Positions 60,462 to 64,000 of a stretch of 64,000 nucleotides of DNA are shown piece after piece. The translations under genes and the position numbers were made by a program. The stretch is from Paracoccus sp. MC1862. Its GTDB lineage: Bacteria; Pseudomonadota; Alphaproteobacteria; Rhodobacterales; Rhodobacteraceae. A model generated the notes under the pieces. That model worked only from the letters and a program-made list of their open reading frames with translations. It had not been told where the DNA came from and made no database searches. Where the stretch lies: positions 434,001-498,000 of the forward strand of contig NZ_CP067225.1 of NCBI RefSeq assembly GCF_016617715.1, read 5' to 3'. Position 1 is the first letter of the stretch, and each line of letters starts with the position of its first letter.

Positions 60462-62774
60462 TCAGCGCCGTGCCAGCCCCGAGCGGAACAGCGCCGCCGC
60501 GAGTCCCGGATCGACGCTGCGCCGGCCGCCAGCCGGATCGTGGCCCAGAAGACCGTTCGGGCAGAGCCGGTCGTCGTCCCAGCCGAAATGGTTGGCGACG
60601 GGGTAAAGGCAGATGCCCTCGACCGGAACTCCCCGCGCCCGCGCCCGCAGGGTTTCCGCCGCGACATAGTCGAACCACGGGCCGCGCCGGTCTCCTTCGG
60701 TCCCTGTTTCCGCGATCAGCATCGGGCGGCCGTAGCGGGCCGCGACCTCGAACAGCAGGTCGGACAGGGGCCGGTAGATGACGTCGTCCACGTCCACGGT
60801 CTTGCCGCCGTGAATCCACTGGTTGTTCCAGTAGTAGTTCACCCCGACGATATCGAGGAAGGAGGGATCGCCCCCGATCTGCGGCCACATCCAGCCGCCC
60901 AGCAACTCGAAGGCCTGGAACTGCGCGTCGTGATAGCCCTGCGCTTCCCAGCGGGGCTGTCCACTCCAATCGACATGGTGGATGGCGATCATCGGCTCGG
61001 CATGGACGAATCGGGCGCGGGGGTCCACGTCGCGCAGCTCGATCATGGCGGCGATGGCGGCCCGGGCGAGCTGGCATTTCAGCTCGTAGCCGCGCCCGGC
61101 GCCATAGGGGTTCAGGTAGCGTACGTCCCCCCCAGCCCAGGCGTGGAAGCTGATCTCGTTTACCGGGCACCAGAAGGGCACGTCGTCGGTCAGGCCGCGG
61201 AGGTGTTCCGCCACCGCGCGGGCATAGCGGGCGAAGCGGTCGACGAACTCGGGGCGCCAGATGTCGATATCCTCGGGCCAGCCGTAATGCAGCAGGTCCC
61301 AGACGATCTGGGTGCCGGTATCCCGCGCCGCCTCGACCATGGGCGTGAAGCTGGAGAAATCATACTGTCCGCCCCGGTCGATCAGGTGCCAGCGGGCGCC
61401 GTCGCGGCAGGCGCGAATGCCAAGCGCCGCAAGCTGCAGATAATCCTGCGCCGCATGGCTGTCGTGGCCGACCTGTGCCAGCAGGTCGCGGTGCGGGCCC
61501 CAGCCGTGACGATGAGTCGAGCTTTCCCAGCCCCCCAGCACGAAGCTGCTGAACAACGAGGGCGGGGGCGGCGGTCGCTGTTCGGCCAGAACCTCGTCGA
61601 TCAGCGCCTGCCAGCGGGGCACCACGACCTCGACCGCATGGTTCGCCTCGACATGGGTGCGCAGGCTGTCGCCCAGCCTGCGGCGCAGGCCCGGATCATG
61701 CGCCAGCCGCAGGATGGCATCCGCGACGGCGCCGGGGTCTTCATGCGGAACGAACAGACCCGAAACGCCGTCCCTGACCTGTTCCAGCGCGCCGTTGTCG
61801 GGGGTTGCGATCACCGGCAGCCGCGCCGCGCCCGCCTCGGAAATGACATGGGGCATCCCCTCGCCGCGCGACAGCCAGCAGAAGACGTCCATCGCCGCCA
61901 GCAGGTCCGGCACGTCGCCGCGGTCGCCGGTGAAGATCAGGCGGCGTTCCAGCCCCAGCGACCGGGCGCGGTGGCGCAACTCGTCGGCATATTCGGGCAT
62001 GAAGGCGTCGGGTCCGCCCACCACGATGAAGCGGGCTTGCGGCTCGCTGCGGGCGACGATGGCGGCGGCCTCGATGAAGTCCTCGACCCGCTTCTTGCGG
62101 TCGAGCCGGCCAACCCAGCCGACCAGCAGTTCGTCGGGTCCAACGCCAAGGGCGGCGCGGACGGGTTCGCGAGCCTCGGGGCGGAACTCGGACAGCTCCA
62201 CCATCGAGGGGATCTCGACGGCATGATGCGGACGGTCGGGCATCCGGGACGCGGCAGCCTCGCGGATGCTGTCGCAGACGCCGATATAGCGGGCGGTGAA
62301 GTGCTTGGGGCCTGACAGCGCCTCGCGGACAAGCCCGCCATGCTCGATCAGGGGTGGGCGCAGCTTCAGCCGTTCCAGCGCCGGATAGATGTCGGCTACG
62401 TCCTGGCAGGACACCACGATGTCGAAGTCCGACAACTTGCGGCGCAGGTAATCGACCGTCTCGTCGAAGCCCATGTCATAGGCGGTGGTATCGACGTGGA
62501 TGCCCAGGCCGCGCAGCTGGTCGTGGCTGTGGTCCGGCATCCCCGGCTTGCGGAAGCAGGGAATGACGTCGATGCGGTAGCGGTCGCGCGGCAGGTGCCG
62601 GGCGAGCAGGCGGACTTCGGTTTCCTCGCCGCCGATGACCAGCCAGGCGAAGACGAAGAGGATGCGGATCTTGCCCGCATCCGGGTGGGGATGCGGGAAA
62701 TGGTCGGGCGGGATCTCGCCCCAGGCCTGATCGAAGCCCGCGTCGAAGGCGGCTTGCGCGAAATCGTCCATCAT
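60462..62774 (-). CDS. Fusion of a GT4 glycosyltransferase and a GH1-like glycoside hydrolase domain
   Basis: 770-residue protein. Residues about 35-395 form a GT-B glycosyltransferase of family 4 (LFVFAWLVIGGEETEV, VGWVGRLDRKKRVEDFIEAA, EGMPHVISEAGAARLPVIAT). A Pro5 linker (401-405) leads to a TIM-barrel module (about 411-770) like a beta-glucosidase: probable acid/base Glu540 in CPVNEISFHAW, probable nucleophile Glu689 in LIAETGTEGD, plus DFSSFTPMVEAARDTG and WDLLHYGWP. No signal peptide or membrane helix. ATGA overlap with the upstream dehydrogenase gene. Substrates unknown. Confidence 0.8.
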   Translation of the reverse strand: MMDDFAQAAFDAGFDQAWGEIPPDHFPHPHPDAGKIRILFVFAWLVIGGEETEVRLLARHLPRDRYRIDVIPCFRKPGMPDHSHDQLRGLGIHVDTTAYDMGFDETVDYLRRKLSDFDIVVSCQDVADIYPALERLKLRPPLIEHGGLVREALSGPKHFTARYIGVCDSIREAAASRMPDRPHHAVEIPSMVELSEFRPEAREPVRAALGVGPDELLVGWVGRLDRKKRVEDFIEAAAIVARSEPQARFIVVGGPDAFMPEYADELRHRARSLGLERRLIFTGDRGDVPDLLAAMDVFCWLSRGEGMPHVISEAGAARLPVIATPDNGALEQVRDGVSGLFVPHEDPGAVADAILRLAHDPGLRRRLGDSLRTHVEANHAVEVVVPRWQALIDEVLAEQRPPPPPSLFSSFVLGGWESSTHRHGWGPHRDLLAQVGHDSHAAQDYLQLAALGIRACRDGARWHLIDRGGQYDFSSFTPMVEAARDTGTQIVWDLLHYGWPEDIDIWRPEFVDRFARYARAVAEHLRGLTDDVPFWCPVNEISFHAWAGGDVRYLNPYGAGRGYELKCQLARAAIAAMIELRDVDPRARFVHAEPMIAIHHVDWSGQPRWEAQGYHDAQFQAFELLGGWMWPQIGGDPSFLDIVGVNYYWNNQWIHGGKTVDVDDVIYRPLSDLLFEVAARYGRPMLIAETGTEGDRRGPWFDYVAAETLRARARGVPVEGICLYPVANHFGWDDDRLCPNGLLGHDPAGGRRSVDPGLAAALFRSGLARR

Positions 62775-63871
62775 GTCGCGTCGAACACGATCTGCAGGAA
62801 CTCGGGCCGGTCGTTGACCAGATGGCGCAGGAAGCCGGGCGCGTCGTCATACGGGACCACATGGGTGATCATGTGCCGCCGGATGGCCTCGCCCTCGCGC
62901 TGCAGCAGGCGGATGGTTTCCGCCGCCAGCCGCCGCTGGTCCCAGGCCTGGGCCACGGGACGCGGCATCCGGTTGATCTGGGCGCAGCGGATGGACAGGC
63001 CGTTGTGGTGGAACTCTTCGCCCAGCCGCAGGCTGTCCATGCCGCCCTGGTAGAAGGCGAGGTCGATCACCGTTCCCTGCGGGCGCAGCGCCTGCAGGCA
63101 GCGGTTGAGGCTGTCGGGACGGGCGCGGGTCTGGAAGACATATTCCGCCCCGCGCCCCCCGATCTTGTGGTGCCACAGGGTCTTGGCGTGGCGGACGGCG
63201 TCATCCTCGCCCATCGCCTCGAAGCCCATGGCCCGTGCGATGTCCTGCCGGAAGGGCGAGGGGTCCACGACCACGATGTCCGACGCCCCGCCCATCCGGG
63301 CGAACATCGCGCAGAACAGGCCCACGGTGCCGCCGCCCCAGACCAGCACCGGGCGGCCTTCCACCCCCGCGCCGAGGAAGGGAACGGCGGCGCCGAACTG
63401 TTCGGCGTCGGCGTGCAGGATGCCGTTGGCGGCGATCGGACCCATCTGGGCCACGAAGATGCCCAGCATGGGGTCCAGCCCATGCGGCAGCTTCAGCAGC
63501 AGGTCATGCGCCGCATCGGCCGTGTGGCCCGACTTGTGGCCGAAGGTCGTGCCGACCACGTCGCCCGCCCGGAAGCCCGGCACGCGGGCGTCCGACACCC
63601 GCGCCGCTTCCATGTAGCCCAGGAAGTTGACCGGGAAGCGGGCCGAGGGCTCGCCGGGGATGAACAGCCCCTGCCAGTCGTCCCAGCGGCTGTGCAGATA
63701 GGGGTTCGTCCCCTTCATGAAGGTCAGTTCGGTCCCGGCGGACAAGCCGGTATAAAGCAGGTCCAGCCGGATGCGGCCGTCCGGGGCGGGGCCTTCGTCG
63801 TAGTGGAAGAAGAACGGCTCGCCCCGCCGCTCGATCCCGAGGCTGCGGACGGTGCGGTGTTCATGCGGCAT
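62771..63871 (-). CDS. Medium-chain dehydrogenase/reductase without zinc ligands
   Basis: 366-residue protein of the MDR superfamily. The nucleotide-binding motif is VLVWGGGTVGLFCAMFARMG (about 190-209), and the N-terminal GroES-like part has NFLGYMEAARV and GDVVGTTFGHKSGH. The usual catalytic Cys and the four-Cys structural zinc lobe are absent, so it is a zinc-independent member, perhaps acting on a sugar or cyclitol. It is coupled to the GT/GH fusion gene and lies 10 bp after another gene, in an apparent operon entering from the right edge. Confidence 0.8.
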   Translation of the reverse strand: MPHEHRTVRSLGIERRGEPFFFHYDEGPAPDGRIRLDLLYTGLSAGTELTFMKGTNPYLHSRWDDWQGLFIPGEPSARFPVNFLGYMEAARVSDARVPGFRAGDVVGTTFGHKSGHTADAAHDLLLKLPHGLDPMLGIFVAQMGPIAANGILHADAEQFGAAVPFLGAGVEGRPVLVWGGGTVGLFCAMFARMGGASDIVVVDPSPFRQDIARAMGFEAMGEDDAVRHAKTLWHHKIGGRGAEYVFQTRARPDSLNRCLQALRPQGTVIDLAFYQGGMDSLRLGEEFHHNGLSIRCAQINRMPRPVAQAWDQRRLAAETIRLLQREGEAIRRHMITHVVPYDDAPGFLRHLVNDRPEFLQIVFDAT

Positions 63872-63881
63872 CGTTGGGGCC

Positions 63882-64000
63882 TTACGCAAGCGATGGACGA
63901 AAGATGGGCTGCGGGTCGGCCCGCAGCACCTCCATCTTAACAAGGGCATTGGCCTGGGCCGAACGGGTGATCGCAAGGGCCACGCGGTGCGTCTCCAATG
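63882..64000 (-). CDS. C-terminal end of a gene cut by the window edge
   Basis: The last 39 codons of a minus-strand gene, ending in TAA 10 bp before the dehydrogenase start. The visible end (ETHRVALAITRSAQANALVKM, minus the last residue, then RADPQPIFRPSLA) loosely resembles the end of Gfo/Idh/MocA sugar dehydrogenases. The fragment is too short for a firm call. Confidence 0.45.
   Translation of the reverse strand, partial: LETHRVALAITRSAQANALVKMEVLRADPQPIFRPSLA

Noticed and set aside
1..64000. tRNA, rRNA, CRISPR array, insertion sequence or prophage
   Set aside because: Reading every gap, I found no cloverleaf with a CCA-like end, no regularly spaced repeats, no transposase and no phage gene; the gaps are nearly all under 310 bp.

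Overview
The window is a GC-rich chromosomal segment from an alphaproteobacterium, most likely a Paracoccus-like member of the Rhodobacterales. Several things point there: a soluble PhoR-like kinase, a 'component of SufBCD complex'-type membrane protein, the NDUFA12 / MlaD / DUF2155 trio facing aat-accC-accB, a fused indolepyruvate ferredoxin oxidoreductase, and Bpt. The species call is an inference from gene content. About 62 genes were found, nearly all core housekeeping. I see no rRNA, tRNA, CRISPR array, insertion sequence or prophage.

Layout. 1-3.0 kb: part of a cytochrome c oxidase locus (ctaD, coxB, a CopD-like gene, ctaG) with a DUF2231 gene antisense in its middle. 3.1-7.1 kb: DUF177-rpmF-plsX-fabH (ribosome and fatty-acid/phospholipid synthesis), divergent from bamE; then msrB. 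7.2-16.6 kb: olsB, tgt, a TRIC channel, rnhA, ispH, gmk, a gamma-carbonic-anhydrase-like protein, phoR, a frameshifted SH3 gene, purL. 16.6-21.3 kb: a candidate small RNA, a LysR regulator and its divergent 1137-residue indolepyruvate oxidoreductase. 21.4-32.6 kb: ilvI-ilvN, bpt, glnE, a membrane glycosyltransferase with an MshEN-like domain, carA, a YqeY protein, cmk. 32.7-42.6 kb: FAD oxidoreductase, NDUFA12-mlaD-DUF2155, aat, a VOC protein, accBC, an LpxL-like acyltransferase, an EamA transporter, tkt. 42.9-49 kb: xerD with two unknown genes, aroK-aroB, ssb, a lytic transglycosylase. 49-60.4 kb: a glycosyltransferase, hemB, mfd, pyrG, secG, hisA, a DUF2147 protein. 60.4-64 kb: an accessory-looking cluster with a glycosyltransferase / glycoside-hydrolase fusion, a zinc-less medium-chain dehydrogenase and the tail of a third gene.

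Regulation. Many promoters fit TTGNNN-N16-18-TANNNN. Four of them (tgt, glnE, mfd and an orphan secreted protein) put the -10 box 7-8 nt before the start codon, which predicts leaderless mRNAs. The pyrG leader, and more weakly the carA leader, can pair its 5' C-tract with the ribosome-binding G-tract. The pyrG start-site layout resembles that of enterobacterial pyrC, where CTP controls start-site choice. A short motif, GGGGATATTTG followed by AAGAAGAA, recurs six times between genes; five copies lie in sense orientation downstream of a stop codon, four of them within about 30-45 nt, often beside GC-rich hairpins. These three patterns and the candidate sRNA are the most interesting things here; all are read from sequence and untested.
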